Assembly (NCBI GenBank): GCA_905221605.1
Contig: CAJNDS010002688.1
Span: 202,501-250,563 of the forward strand
Length of the DNA: 48,063 nt
Direction of reading: 5' to 3'
Source of the DNA: Symbiodinium natans
Lineage: Eukaryota > Sar > Dinophyceae > Suessiales > Symbiodiniaceae
The notes beneath the pieces are model-generated. The model ran no database searches and was not told the DNA's origin. It saw only the letters and a list, made by a program, of their open reading frames with translations. Made by a program: the position numbers and the translations under genes. Below are positions 45,301-47,184 of this stretch, piece after piece; position 1 is the stretch's first letter, and every line of letters starts with the position of its first letter.

Positions 45301-46936
45301 CTAAACCCTAAACCATCCGAAGCCCCGAGAAGAGCCCTATGACTGAGGCCATTACGAACACCTCGAGCCATCTGCCCCAACCAGCGTTTAGGCGGCTAGG
45401 CGTAGAGGTTCGGGGTTGAGGGGTTTCGGGTCGAATTTTTGAGTGTGCAGGCGCCCTGACTACCGGAAAGAGCGTGGCCGAATCGCTTGGTCCGCTTGTT
45501 TTCAGCTTCCTCTTTGAGGCGACTTCTTGGATTCAGCAGCCAGTGGGGTTCAGGGTTTAGGGTTTAGGCTTTCGGGTTTAGGGTTTGGGGTCGTTTGGAG
45601 ACATTCCCGGTGTTTGGCACTCCAGAGCTGTTGCCATTGGCACTTTGCCATGGCGCCTGCCGTTGTCACAGACGGAGCGTTACTTATTCTTGCACCATGG
45701 ACAAACAGCCCAGCCTCGCCTTAGCCCTAAGCCTTAAACCTTGAAACCTAGACAGGCCTATAGATGCTAGGCCCTACATCCCTGAACACCAAAAGTTATC
45801 TCCCTATTCCCTGAATAAACCCCAAACCCTAGACCCTAAACCCTTAACCCTAAACCGTAAACTCCTAGATCCACTGCTGTTGGGCGGCGGAGTTGTGAAA
45901 CTTAAGTTGATGTAAACCTTCTGTTGATCTCTTTTGAGCCAAAGCTGATCTCGCAGATCCGTTCCTTACCGCTTAAGGATTCACTTTGGAGCAGCTACCT
46001 CCAACCCTACGTCTAAGTACGCAGAATGACCCTTCCAAGGCGGGAGTTTAGGGTCTTTGCCTAGACTCTAATCAAGCCCTAAACACTCAACTCTAAACCC
46101 TAAACCCTAAACCCTAAACCCCAAATCCCAAACCCTAAACCCTACAGCACAGCAAGCTCGGAGGCCTTCAACGGTTCTGGGCAGACTGCTGAGTCGGGTC
46201 AGCTGCATTCTAGGTCTCCGGACTGCATTGCTCATGGCCCCCCCAAGACCCCCTTGGGATTGGGAACCCAGATTTAGGGTTTAGGGTTTAGGGTTTAGGG
46301 TTTAGGGTTTAGGGTTTAGGGTTTAGGGTTTAGGGTTTAGGGTTTAGGGTTTAGGGTTTAGGGTTTAGGGTTTAGGGTTTAGGGTTTAGGGTTTAGGGTT
46401 TAGGGTTTAGGGTTTAGGGTTTAGGGTTTAGGGGGCCAAGCCCGAGAAGTTCTGGACACCCCACAATTCCAATAGACCCGAAAAATACTTAAAACCCTAT
46501 CCCTTCCAGCTTGTCGCATTGTGATTTTGTCCAACTTGGCAGCCCAGTGGTACCCTTTACCCTCTTTTTTTGGGGGTCTGGGTTCCCTCATAAAGTAACC
46601 AACCCCAAAACAAGGGCCCTTATTGTAATATGGTCACTGGGCTGGCTACCAGGCTAGTAGGATTTGGGGCGTGCTTAGGTGGACTTTTCCTGGCGGCCCA
46701 TATGAAAACTACCCACGTCATTTCCCTATCCCCGCCGTATAGTTGCAATATTCATATGCCCTACTTCTACACCCTAAACCGTAGACCCTAAACCCTCGAC
46801 CCTCAACCCTCAACCCTAAACCCTAAACCCTAAACCCTAAACGCCCCTCATCGCGACAGCGCCTGCCGTGCTAGACCATGCCGCTGCCAGGCTTCCAATC
46901 TTGGTGGCTTTCGCCCTGTCACTGCCCCTGGGCCAG
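3252..46936 (+). CDS. Split gene for an MFS transporter (span; exons listed separately)
   Basis: Short coding islands between telomere-like arrays, all on the plus strand, read as consecutive parts of a 12-helix major facilitator. Helix 2-3 carries motif A (GALSDSIGRRP). The second half has GLALFAGALYMLLFAFIS, LAFPATSAIKSRLVAESE, QGQLQGTLDA and SLGPLVFSFLFE, the order seen in TetA/HIAT1-like (DHA1-type) transporters. Substrate unknown; it would sit in a membrane and use an ion gradient. Nine exons (5622-10012) and four more (13300-45518) join with matching phase and AG acceptors; donors are GC, GA or GT. Exons for helices 7-8 are weak, and start and stop are not fixed. Every inferred intron holds telomere-like repeats and one holds the copia element. 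Confidence 0.68.
3336..3434 (-). repeat. Telomere-like array
   Basis: CCCTAAA with CCCCAAA and CCCTCG variants, in the inferred intron 3328-3650. Confidence 0.9.
3480..3628 (+). repeat. Telomere-like array, opposite orientation
   Basis: About 20 TTTAGGG units in the same inferred intron as the preceding CCCTAAA array, so the two can pair. Confidence 0.93.
3651..3737 (+). CDS. Candidate exon
   Basis: TTTCCAG acceptor and GTGAAG donor; joins in phase on both sides and gives an Arg/Lys-rich peptide. A second open frame (AVGLQAGNSNLGAVQGG) also spans it, so the frame is uncertain. Confidence 0.35.
3743..3793 (+). repeat. Telomere-like array
   Basis: Fills nearly the whole inferred intron 3738-3801. 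Confidence 0.85.
3802..3844 (+). CDS. Candidate exon
   Basis: TTCAG acceptor; the peptide QFQAAVSIGHSGIL ends at a GC donor (GCTGCT) and joins in phase to 3944. Confidence 0.4.
3853..3936 (-). repeat. Telomere-like array
   Basis: Fills the inferred intron 3845-3943, with CCCGAAA variants. Confidence 0.88.
3944..4006 (+). CDS. Candidate exon, transmembrane helix 1
   Basis: TTCTGCAG acceptor, in-phase peptide RPLWVPVLFSGLGAG, which looks like MFS helix 1, and a GTAACC donor (an alternative GT lies four bases earlier). Confidence 0.5.
4034..4117 (-). repeat. Telomere-like array
   Basis: About 11 units with CCCTACA and CCCTAGA variants. Confidence 0.9.
4178..4234 (+). CDS. Candidate exon
   Basis: CATCAG acceptor, GTTAGG donor, 19 codons in phase 0 (TSGLSYIGRSLEN). 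It may complete helix 1. Confidence 0.35.
4235..4632. repeat. Three short telomere-like arrays
   Basis: 4235-4289 (+), 4366-4471 (-, degenerate) and 4570-4632 (+), with AT-rich unique DNA at 4475-4565. Confidence 0.85.
4700..4848 (-). repeat. Telomere-like array
   Basis: About 20 CCCTAAA units with CCCTGAA and CCCTCAA at intervals. Confidence 0.93.
4991..5060 (+). repeat. Telomere-like array
   Basis: Ten perfect TTTAGGG units. Confidence 0.95.
5099..5131 (+). CDS. Candidate exon, loop before helix 2
   Basis: CGCGCAG acceptor; peptide PEDIRCEDTP; a GA donor (GATGGA) would leave CA, which joins in phase to the exon at 5622. A longer form to a GT donor at 5148 is possible. Confidence 0.4.
5156..5232 (+). 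repeat. Telomere-like array
   Basis: About 11 units, two reading CTTAGGG. Confidence 0.93.
5316..5615 (-). repeat. Telomere-like array, longest of the window
   Basis: About 42 units, CCCCTAA variants at the left, then a long perfect CCCTAAA run broken once by ACATAAA near 5467. It stops six bases before the acceptor of the exon at 5622. Confidence 0.96.
5622..5683 (+). CDS. MFS exon, start of helix 2
   Basis: CCCAG acceptor, peptide HAPVQAAINDNLFWSSVIGS, GC donor (GCCCAC). It leaves G, which joins CT at 6647 to make Ala. Confidence 0.65.
5723..5863 (-). repeat. Telomere-like array
   Basis: About 19 perfect units in the intron 5684-6646. Confidence 0.95.
5864..6329. other. AT-rich intron segment
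   Basis: No gene. 5945-6040 has a degenerate unit of about 12 bp (GAGAAAGTTGAG, GAAGATTGAGAG, GAAAGCTGCGAG). The rest is unique. Confidence 0.6.
6330..6420 (-). repeat. Telomere-like array
   Basis: Thirteen perfect CCCTAAA units. Confidence 0.95.
6501..6629 (-). repeat. Telomere-like array
   Basis: CCCTAGA/CCCCAAA at both edges, perfect CCCTAAA in the middle; 17 bp before the acceptor of the exon at 6647. Confidence 0.93.
6647..6722 (+). CDS. MFS exon with motif A
   Basis: Peptide includes FLHFALGPF and GALSDSIGRRPV. This is the clearest family signature of the gene (MFS motif A, GxxxDxxGRR). A GA donor (GATCGT) is required to stay in phase with the next exon. Confidence 0.8.
6774..6964 (+). 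repeat. Telomere-like array of TTTGGGG type
   Basis: After T-rich degenerate sequence, about 12 perfect TTTGGGG units (6874-6957). Confidence 0.95.
7101..7152 (+). repeat. Telomere-like array
   Basis: Seven TTTAGGG units, one CTTAGGG. Confidence 0.93.
7276..7457 (-). repeat. Telomere-like array
   Basis: About 25 units, in the same intron (6723-7483) as two arrays of opposite orientation. Confidence 0.95.
7484..7530 (+). CDS. MFS exon, helix 3
   Basis: CTCTGCAG acceptor; LLGYPSLLALMLFVY; GC donor (GCTGCT). The preceding GT plus C completes the Val of GRRPV. Confidence 0.65.
7565..7670 (+). repeat. Telomere-like array
   Basis: Fifteen perfect units occupying most of the intron 7531-7707. 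Confidence 0.95.
7708..7753 (+). CDS. MFS exon, helix 4
   Basis: Acceptor CTGAG is chosen because it keeps phase (the CCAG at 7718 does not). Peptide NTSLYYTFALLPLA; GC donor (GCCCAG). Confidence 0.55.
7807..7877 (+). repeat. Telomere-like array
   Basis: Ten units in the 154-bp intron 7754-7907. Confidence 0.95.
7908..7972 (+). CDS. MFS exon, end of helix 4 and central loop
   Basis: CTGCCAG acceptor; LPVLAIWFAFIVDLMEERSA, matching the conserved MFS pattern of an Asp followed by E-R before helix 5; GT donor. A 65-codon minus-strand ORF begins just downstream (7982-8179) but has no support. Confidence 0.65.
8195..8280 (+). repeat. Degenerate telomere-like array
   Basis: TTTAGGG mixed with TTTCGGG and TTTGGGG, in the intron 7973-8311. 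Confidence 0.85.
8312..8370 (+). CDS. MFS exon, helix 5
   Basis: CACCACAG acceptor; DTRDSSVAFGLIMAAGLLS, the helix 5 (A)FG pattern; GT donor after AC. Confidence 0.75.
8557..8642 (-). repeat. Palindrome and short telomere-like array
   Basis: 8557-8575 is a perfect 8-bp inverted repeat around TCG; CCCTAAA/CCCGAAA units follow at 8608-8642, in the intron 8371-8688. Confidence 0.75.
8689..8732 (+). CDS. MFS exon, helix 5
   Basis: GGCTCAG acceptor; AC plus G makes Thr, then MVGTGIGAALSLKA; GC donor (GCCATG). Confidence 0.72.
8741..8815 (+). repeat. Telomere-like array
   Basis: About ten units with one TTTGGGG, directly after the exon ending 8732. Confidence 0.9.
8947..9227. repeat. TA-rich microsatellites
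   Basis: (TA)n at 8949-8984 and TATACATA-type runs at 9146-9227, in the intron 8733-9494. Confidence 0.9.
9495..9544 (+). CDS. MFS exon, helix 6
   Basis: TACACAG acceptor; G plus GT makes Gly, then VLVMAFNSVVILLPYL; GT donor. The antisense frame is also open (DPDQIWQEYHDAVEG), as expected opposite a hydrophobic helix. Confidence 0.65.
9596..9930 (-). repeat. Degenerate telomere-like arrays
   Basis: CCCTAAA/CCCTAAG at 9596-9640; CCCTCAA/CCCTCCTCA variants at 9770-9930, ending ten bases before the exon at 9941. Confidence 0.8.
9941..10012 (+). CDS. MFS exon, central cytoplasmic loop
   Basis: CAGAG acceptor; VCFLPEPGPEICS resembles the LPE(T) motif ending MFS helix 6; GT donor at 10013. Confidence 0.6.
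10034..10159 (+). repeat. Degenerate telomere-like array
   Basis: TTTAGGG mixed with TTTAGGA and CTTAGGG. Confidence 0.85.
10308..10365 (+). CDS. Candidate MFS exon, helix 7 (edges uncertain)
   Basis: CCCCAG acceptor; frame FRFASIVASSCPLVT resembles the start of helix 7. The phase with the preceding exon is unresolved and the right edge is not fixed. Confidence 0.35.
10366..10488 (-). repeat. Telomere-like array
   Basis: About 15 units, perfect after the first four. Confidence 0.95.
10568..10895 (-). repeat. 9-bp telomere-derived array (CCCTCTAAA)
   Basis: About 26 nonamers with CCCTCCAAA, CCCTCCGAA and CCCTCTGAA variants. CCCTCCAAA recurs at 10624, 10696 and 10786 (8 and 10 units apart), a higher-order pattern. 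The Gly-Phe-Arg and Glu-Gly-Leu ORFs over it are artefacts. Confidence 0.95.
11033..11202 (+). repeat. Telomere-like array
   Basis: About 24 units, with TTCAGGG and TTTTAGGG variants clustered in the middle. Confidence 0.95.
11472..11577 (-). repeat. Telomere-like array
   Basis: Fifteen CCCTAAA units, perfect until the last. Confidence 0.95.
11920..12660. repeat. Degenerate 8-bp satellite (TTACATNA / GACATTAT)
   Basis: About 740 bp of AT-rich octamers. The left part is built on ATTACATT/ATTACATG, the right part (12400-12535) on GACATTAT, GACATTGT and GACATGAT, with units almost always eight bases. No ORF of note. Confidence 0.85.
12732..12815 (+). CDS. Candidate MFS exon, helix 8 region
   Basis: CAG acceptor and a clean CAG|GTGGGC donor bound 28 codons (GSTFIGNGFQRVSTSFLQTL). 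The antisense frame is also open. Confidence 0.5.
12931..13028 (+). mobile_element. MITE-like element, copy A
   Basis: TAGCCCA...TGGGCTA ends and the internal string CCCTTATAAAGTAACCAACC, shared with copies B and C. It lies in the inferred intron between 12815 and 13048. Confidence 0.55.
13048..13098 (+). CDS. Candidate MFS exon (edges uncertain)
   Basis: CATCCAG acceptor and a hydrophobic frame VAWAGVGLSFTSRIAGD before GTGGGC. Phase with its neighbours is unresolved. Confidence 0.35.
13300..13393 (+). CDS. MFS exon, helix 9
   Basis: CACCACAG acceptor; GLALFAGALYMLLFAFIS then EAWHVYLLN; GC donor (GCAGCG). Phase 0 to the next exon. Confidence 0.75.
13442..13502 (-). repeat. Telomere-like array
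   Basis: About eight units in the intron 13394-13720. Confidence 0.88.
13721..13797 (+). CDS. MFS exon, helix 10
   Basis: CCCCAG acceptor; LGPQALAFPATSAIKSRLVA then ESE; GC donor (GCTGGG). This is the last exon before the retrotransposon. Confidence 0.78.
13869..13985 (+). repeat. Telomere-like array left of the retrotransposon
   Basis: About nine TTTAGGG units, then degenerate. Confidence 0.88.
14073..14077. repeat. Target site duplication, left (CCCTC)
   Basis: CCCTC directly precedes the 5' LTR and recurs after the 3' LTR. The shared string is longer (ACCCTCTGTA at 14072 and at 38143), so the exact LTR edge is uncertain by a few bases. Confidence 0.8.
14078..14164 (+). repeat. 5' LTR, 87 bp
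   Basis: Begins TGTAGTTACTGG and ends GGTAACAATA, identical to 38057-38143. The usual terminal CA is three bases inside the end (AACA then ATA). It contains TGGCTCAAG at 14120-14128, the 3' end of the dinoflagellate spliced leader. No TATA-like box is obvious. It is unusually short for a copia LTR. Confidence 0.92.
14132..14179 (+). CDS. Short upstream ORF, 15 codons
   Basis: ATG at 14132, directly after the spliced-leader-like stretch of the LTR, opens 15 codons ending TAG at 14177. It is in a different frame from the polyprotein, whose ATG lies 24 nt downstream. It could damp polyprotein translation if the transcript starts upstream of it. It may equally be chance. Confidence 0.25.
   Translation: MIVQGYPLVTIGYQP
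14165..14176 (+). other. Candidate tRNA primer-binding site
   Basis: GGTTATCAGCCG immediately follows the 5' LTR, where the minus-strand primer-binding site must lie. It does not match a tRNA 3' end well. Its reverse complement CGGCTGATAACC looks like a tRNA anticodon arm with loop CTGATAA (anticodon GAU). Drosophila copia is known to prime from an internal tRNA fragment, so a similar mode is possible. The tRNA identity is inference. Confidence 0.45.
14203..27963 (+). CDS. Copia gag-pol polyprotein with accessory domains (runs into assembly gap)
   Basis: One uninterrupted frame of 4,587 codons from the first ATG after the LTR to the edge of the N gap; the missing C-terminus is at 37210-37776, giving about 4,775 codons. 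Gag and Pol are fused without frameshift or intron. Landmarks by residue: coiled coil 184-343; Lys/Ser-rich 390-425; Gag core 464-676; CCCH fingers 698-717 and 751-769; hydrophobic stretch 841-860; CxxC pair 957-970; protease D997-T-G-S; 2OG-like H1229/D1231/H1298; integrase zinc finger 1487-1502 and D1595/E1626; RT D2173 and YVDD 2263-2266; RNase H 2596-2890; methyltransferase-like 2938-3165; SGNH 3375-3566; Tpt1-like 3840-4095; zinc ribbon 4237-4254. The enzymes presumably act in a virus-like particle after proteolysis; the cleavage sites are unknown. Confidence 0.95.
14752..16236 (+). other. Gag region: coiled coil, basic linker and capsid-like core
   Basis: Residues 184-343 have the charged heptad look of a long coiled coil with few helix breakers. 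An Asp/Ser/Lys run (390-425) follows. From 464 (motif FPKFPTPEQYRNWRIRV) to about 676 the Trp- and Leu-rich segment resembles the helical Gag core of copia-type elements, including a conserved-looking YRNW. It should form the particle shell. A long N-terminal coiled coil is not a usual part of small copia Gags. Confidence 0.75.
16294..16509 (+). other. Tandem CCCH zinc fingers of Gag
   Basis: Residues 698-717 fit C-X8-C-X5-C-X3-H and 751-769 fit C-X7-C-X5-C-X3-H, the spacing of RNA-binding CCCH fingers. They replace the CCHC knuckle (C-X2-C-X4-H-X4-C) normally found in copia Gag. The linker and following sequence are rich in Arg, Ser and Lys. The likely role is packaging the genomic RNA. Confidence 0.9.
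17170..17320 (+). other. Aspartic protease domain
   Basis: The catalytic motif D997-T-G-S occurs in MEWIGDTGSAQDLIS, followed by a beta-rich stretch with IVVQ-like spacing. Copia proteases usually read W(L/I)xDSGA at this site. It would cut the polyprotein as a dimer. A CxxC...CxxC cluster (957-970) sits just upstream. Confidence 0.85.
17695..18147 (+). other. 2OG-Fe(II) oxygenase-like domain between protease and integrase
   Basis: The segment has the prolyl-hydroxylase-type signature: H1229-K-D1231 (HxD), then GDFTGGQLWV, then H1298 in HCVTPWKGERWSIT with R1307 nine residues on. In this superfamily His, Asp and His bind iron and the later Arg binds 2-oxoglutarate. The HxD-to-distal-His gap (67 residues) is in the normal range. 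All key residues are present, so it may be active. The substrate is unknown. Copia elements of plants, fungi and animals do not carry this domain in this position. Confidence 0.78.
18661..19400 (+). other. Integrase domain (copy 1, complete)
   Basis: HHCC-type zinc finger: H1488/H1492 with C1499-x2-C1502 (FCDVCQRAK). The rve core follows, with a first Asp at 1528 or 1533 (AFGDHLTADH), D1595 (YSDQAQEL) and E1626 (SNAIAERAVR). The D-to-E spacing is 30 residues, shorter than the classic 35. The product inserts the cDNA with a 5-bp stagger, matching the CCCTC duplication. The repeat copy after the gap lacks the zinc finger and first Asp. Confidence 0.92.
20362..21190 (+). other. Reverse transcriptase domain, copia type
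   Basis: Begins in the DxEWxxL-type motif (SLDMEWDKLIKKKAW). D2173 lies in EQADGKQAYTQTTL, then LALYGHPDSGGFWEQH and YVDD at 2263-2266. These are the RVT_2 hallmarks and all catalytic Asp residues are intact. It copies the RNA genome into cDNA. Confidence 0.95.
21778..22890 (+). other. RNase H domain interrupted by a large insertion
   Basis: Typical copia RNase H pieces are present: FADSDHAG (D2596, D2598), KSTSGGF, SKKQTSTALSSTEAE (E2640 region), LEDNQATIRIL (D2835) and the terminal QAADILTKPF. Between SSTEAE (ends 2642) and EDNQA (starts 2834) lie about 190 residues instead of the roughly 45 usual in copia. The insertion is charged and carries no motif I recognise. Confidence 0.88.
23014..23697 (+). 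other. C5-cytosine methyltransferase-like domain after RNase H
   Basis: Order of motifs: VIIEVCCNQDSIIGE (position of SAM-binding motif I), acidic RITESMDL, then SLPCTGGSAW with C3006 in a Pro-Cys (motif IV-like), VEWPRDCEYW with E3057 (motif VI-like), and FGLKDRRHNPVKKPWCVATT near the position of the QxRxR motif. The fold assignment rests on this order and is divergent. DNA methyltransferases in Symbiodinium retrotransposons have been reported, which supports it. A His/Cys cluster follows. Confidence 0.55.
24295..25002 (+). other. SGNH/GDSL hydrolase-like domain
   Basis: Block I ILVVGDSS (nucleophile S3377), block III SWSGNDVWG (G3452-N3453-D3454) and block V PDDFHADASD (D3563-x2-H3566) appear in the correct order and spacing for an SGNH esterase with an intact Ser-Asp-His triad. 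An ester hydrolase is expected; the substrate is unknown. CR1-type non-LTR elements are known to carry an esterase in ORF1, but I know of none described in copia elements. Confidence 0.78.
25720..26487 (+). other. Tpt1/KptA RNA 2'-phosphotransferase-like domain
   Basis: Collinear with the Tpt1/KptA family: LSKKISFLTRG (family LSKxLSxxLRH), LRWDEFFEKL, HNDKLRFEIK, HAIRAIQGHN (family IRAxQGHS), YHSTKWSSFGSIVENGLIPGG (family HGT...I...GL) and ARNFLMMSP. Tpt1 removes a 2'-phosphate from RNA using NAD+. The RH dyad of motif 1 reads R3857-G here, so an important His is missing and catalysis may be altered. R3909, R3928 and the QGH survive. Confidence 0.8.
26911..26964 (+). other. Zinc ribbon
   Basis: C4237-x2-C4240 and C4251-x2-C4254, ten residues apart (CGSCNRDF...CPWC), a rubredoxin-like zinc ribbon immediately after the Tpt1-like domain. 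It probably binds nucleic acid or stabilises the fold. Confidence 0.8.
26980..27963 (+). other. C-terminal unknown domain and Arg/Ser-rich tail
   Basis: Residues about 4260-4535 look globular (Leu/Phe-rich, e.g. LSIAWMPGDTEIVLNRAFF) but I recognise no family. From 4536 the chain is rich in Arg, Ser and Pro, like an SR tail, and would bind RNA. The tail continues after the gap in the repeat copy (37054-37400), followed by a final Tyr/Trp-rich segment to the stop at 37774-37776. Confidence 0.6.
27964..28063. other. Assembly gap, 100 N
   Basis: Exactly 100 N, a conventional placeholder for a gap of unknown size. Sequence on both sides belongs to the same retrotransposon, and the right side restarts 9.1 kb earlier in the element. 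Confidence 0.99.
28064..37209 (+). repeat. Copy 2 of the 9,146-bp near-identical block
   Basis: Begins abruptly mid-codon at GGGATAAGGG next to the gap. At its right end the match with copy 1 stops only because copy 1 runs into N. Confidence 0.97.
28064..37776 (+). CDS. Copia polyprotein, repeated and 5'-truncated part to the true stop
   Basis: In-frame continuation after the gap, starting inside integrase (equivalent to residue 1540) and running through RT (YVDD at 30235), RNase H, methyltransferase-like, SGNH, Tpt1-like and zinc-ribbon domains to TGA at 37774. Only 37210-37776 is new relative to the first part: 188 codons of Arg/Ser-rich tail and a final acidic, Tyr/Trp-rich segment of unknown function. 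It has no start codon of its own. It should be read as the C-terminal half of one polyprotein, or, less likely, as a second tandem element whose 5' end is in the gap. Confidence 0.93.
37777..38056 (+). other. 3' untranslated region and polypurine tract of the element
   Basis: No ORF. It ends in GCGCGGGGGG directly before the 3' LTR; the six G residues at 38051-38056 are the likely plus-strand primer (polypurine tract), although short. A weak stem (GTTCTT/AAGAAC, about 38007-38031) lies upstream. Confidence 0.75.
38057..38143 (+). repeat. 3' LTR, 87 bp
   Basis: Identical over all 87 bases to 14078-14164. The spliced-leader-like TGGCTCAAG is at 38099-38107. No AATAAA-type signal is present. 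Confidence 0.92.
38144..38148. repeat. Target site duplication, right (CCCTC)
   Basis: Matches 14073-14077. The sequence continues TGTACCCTAAACCCC, so the empty target was a degenerate telomere-like array inside an intron. Confidence 0.8.
38149..38277 (-). repeat. Telomere-like array right of the retrotransposon
   Basis: CCCCAAA/CCCTAAA mix beginning immediately at the insertion site. Confidence 0.88.
38321..38355 (+). CDS. MFS exon, helix 10-11 loop
   Basis: GCCGAG acceptor; CC plus G makes Pro, then QGQLQGTLDAH, the conserved QG(x)LQG motif of TetA-like transporters; GC donor (GCCTTC). It is the direct continuation of 13797 across the retrotransposon. Confidence 0.75.
38397..38553 (-). 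repeat. Degenerate telomere-like array
   Basis: CCCCTAAA and CCCGTAAA octamers with CCCTAAA at the right end. Confidence 0.85.
38958..39290. repeat. Degenerate tandem repeat (GCCTCCAGGCTTAACCTC)
   Basis: Five or six copies of a roughly 35-60 bp unit, with the core CTCCAGGCTTAACCTC, near 38966, 39003, 39040, 39068 and 39100. Confidence 0.65.
39291..40038. other. C-rich low-complexity intron DNA
   Basis: C-runs at 39280-39323 and 39885-39980. Pro-rich open frames here are composition effects. No gene supported. Confidence 0.6.
40039..40086 (+). repeat. Left inverted repeat
   Basis: Starts GAGGGGCCAACTGGC and ends CTTGGGTG. It shares the GGCGCGGACCACTTGG core with 42551-42768. Confidence 0.65.
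40087..40961. other. Intergenic part of the inverted-repeat segment
   Basis: AT-rich unique DNA. A remnant telomere-like stretch (CCCCTAAACCCG) lies near 40470. No ORF supported. Confidence 0.5.
40962..41408 (-). CDS. Coiled-coil protein, 148 aa, unknown function
   Basis: ATG at 41408 (MASPVLPTESEPIAKLKRG) to TGA at 40962. Residues about 48-135 have heptad-like charged and Leu pattern (RARIDSLQTQLDISNKA, LLQERDQLRL), predicting a coiled coil; the N-terminus is basic and acidic by turns. I recognise no family. It lies inside the inverted-repeat segment and on the same strand as the 416-codon frame. It could be a whole small gene or one exon. Confidence 0.5.
   Translation of the reverse strand: MASPVLPTESEPIAKLKRGLRRYFEEDEEFRVDPHHATEPLQCLRDSKKRSRRSLRARIDSLQTQLDISNKANIDAELAIQERDLELGTKNDHIKMLLQERDQLRLCVKGAHEASGRLKQSLKDLNAAMQATKMATEDDTFVPSESEA
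41409..42179. other. Non-coding stretch with microsatellites
   Basis: GA-rich run 41485-41530, TATATACA run 41565-41590 and the hairpin at 41827-41891. No gene supported. Confidence 0.6.
41827..41891. repeat. Long hairpin
   Basis: Arms 41831-41852 and 41866-41887 are complementary at 21 of 22 positions (26-bp arms with two mismatches if extended), with a 13-nt loop. It could be a small inverted-repeat element or a structured RNA. Confidence 0.8.
42180..42262 (-). pseudogene. Fragment duplicated from the 416-codon frame
   Basis: LPAHEQLRCKNFAGALQDRV and VEGT match MPAHEQLRYEKVADQIRDKV and VEGT of the large exon (about 44340-44430). The DNA also matches (ACCTCAACTGCTC then TGGGCTGGCA). No longer similarity is visible, so it is probably a decayed copy or a paralogous exon. 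Confidence 0.5.
42551..42768 (+). repeat. Cluster of GGCGCGGACCACTTGGG motifs
   Basis: Five copies begin near 42552, 42578, 42649, 42674 and 42750, several followed by TACCAAACT; one is altered to GGACGACTTAGG. The spacing is irregular (about 25-76 bp). The motif is also part of both inverted repeats. Confidence 0.75.
42814..42905 (+). repeat. 46-bp tandem duplication
   Basis: Two identical units starting GCTCTACTGGTGAGG, at 42814 and 42860. Confidence 0.85.
43003..43312 (-). CDS. Unknown protein, second exon
   Basis: CTGGTGCAG acceptor; joins as QGL then SRKGYKRLSGEQKA; a GC donor (GCGGGT) follows CPPQ at 43003. The segment WLSLAVDGVQVGSKSLLN could be the start of a DDE-type catalytic core (a strand followed by Asp), but this is weak. 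Further exons downstream were not found. Confidence 0.5.
43394..44651 (-). CDS. Unknown protein, large exon (about 420 codons)
   Basis: Long minus-strand frame. It has no ATG before residue 8 of the stretch ASLSETMYAEY, and the frame stays open upstream (CKPHIVASL), so an upstream exon probably exists. The middle carries an RSRKRKQPEEEEEDEGEE basic-acidic linker. The C-terminal part is Cys-rich and helical (FCECLQQCCKQ). A GT donor at 43398 (plus coordinate) joins in phase to 43312 across an 86-bp intron. No known family is recognised; position and the following exon hint at a transposon-encoded protein. Confidence 0.55.
44652..45162. other. Upstream part of the minus-strand gene
   Basis: Should hold the first exon(s) and promoter of the minus-strand gene. 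I see no convincing frame. Confidence 0.4.
45163..45210 (-). repeat. Right inverted repeat
   Basis: The reverse complement starts GAGGGACCAACTGGC and ends CTTGGGTG. Confidence 0.65.
45269..45313 (-). repeat. Telomere-like array
   Basis: Six CCCTAAA units, in the intron 38356-45450. Confidence 0.9.
45451..45518 (+). CDS. MFS exon, helix 11
   Basis: GTGTGCAG acceptor; G plus GC makes Gly, then ALTTGKSVAESLGPLVFSFL, as expected directly after the LQG motif; GC donor (GCGACT), or a longer form to a GT at 45544. Confidence 0.75.
45546..46145. repeat. Three short telomere-like arrays
   Basis: 45546-45592 (+), 45815-45870 (-, degenerate) and 46076-46145 (-). A possible exon lies at about 45634-45680 after CTCCAG. 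Confidence 0.8.
46272..46434 (+). repeat. Telomere-like array
   Basis: About 23 perfect TTTAGGG units. Confidence 0.97.
46540..46644 (+). mobile_element. MITE-like element, copy B
   Basis: Ends CAGCCCAGTG and CACTGGGCTG are perfect 10-bp inverted repeats. Interior TCCCTCATAAAGTAACCAAC. Confidence 0.65.
46768..46840 (-). repeat. Telomere-like array
   Basis: About ten units, CCCTCGA/CCCTCAA at the left. Confidence 0.92.
46891..46936 (+). CDS. MFS exon, helix 12
   Basis: GCTGCCAG acceptor; LPILVAFALSLPLGQ; CAG|GTGGTC donor. A connecting exon between 45518 and here is missing, possibly near 45634. Confidence 0.55.
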
Positions 46937-46951
46937 GTGGTCTTATACTTG

Positions 46952-47184
46952 TTTAGGGTTTAGGGTTTAGGGTTTAGGGTTTGGGGTTTGGGGTTTGGGG
47001 TTTGGGGTTTGGGGTTTGGGGTTTGGGGTTTAGGGTTTAGGATTTAGGGCGTAGGGTTTAGGGTTTAGGGTTTAGGGTTTAGGGTTTAGGGCGTAGGGTT
47101 TAGGGTTTAGGGTTTAGGGTTTAGGGTTTAGGGTTTAGGGTTTAGGGTTTAGGGTTTAGGGTTTAGGGTTTAGGGTTTAGGGTT
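46952..47184 (+). repeat. Telomere-like array, TTTAGGG with TTTGGGG block
   Basis: About 33 units: TTTAGGG, then about eight TTTGGGG, then TTTAGGG with two GCGTAGGG interruptions. Confidence 0.97.
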
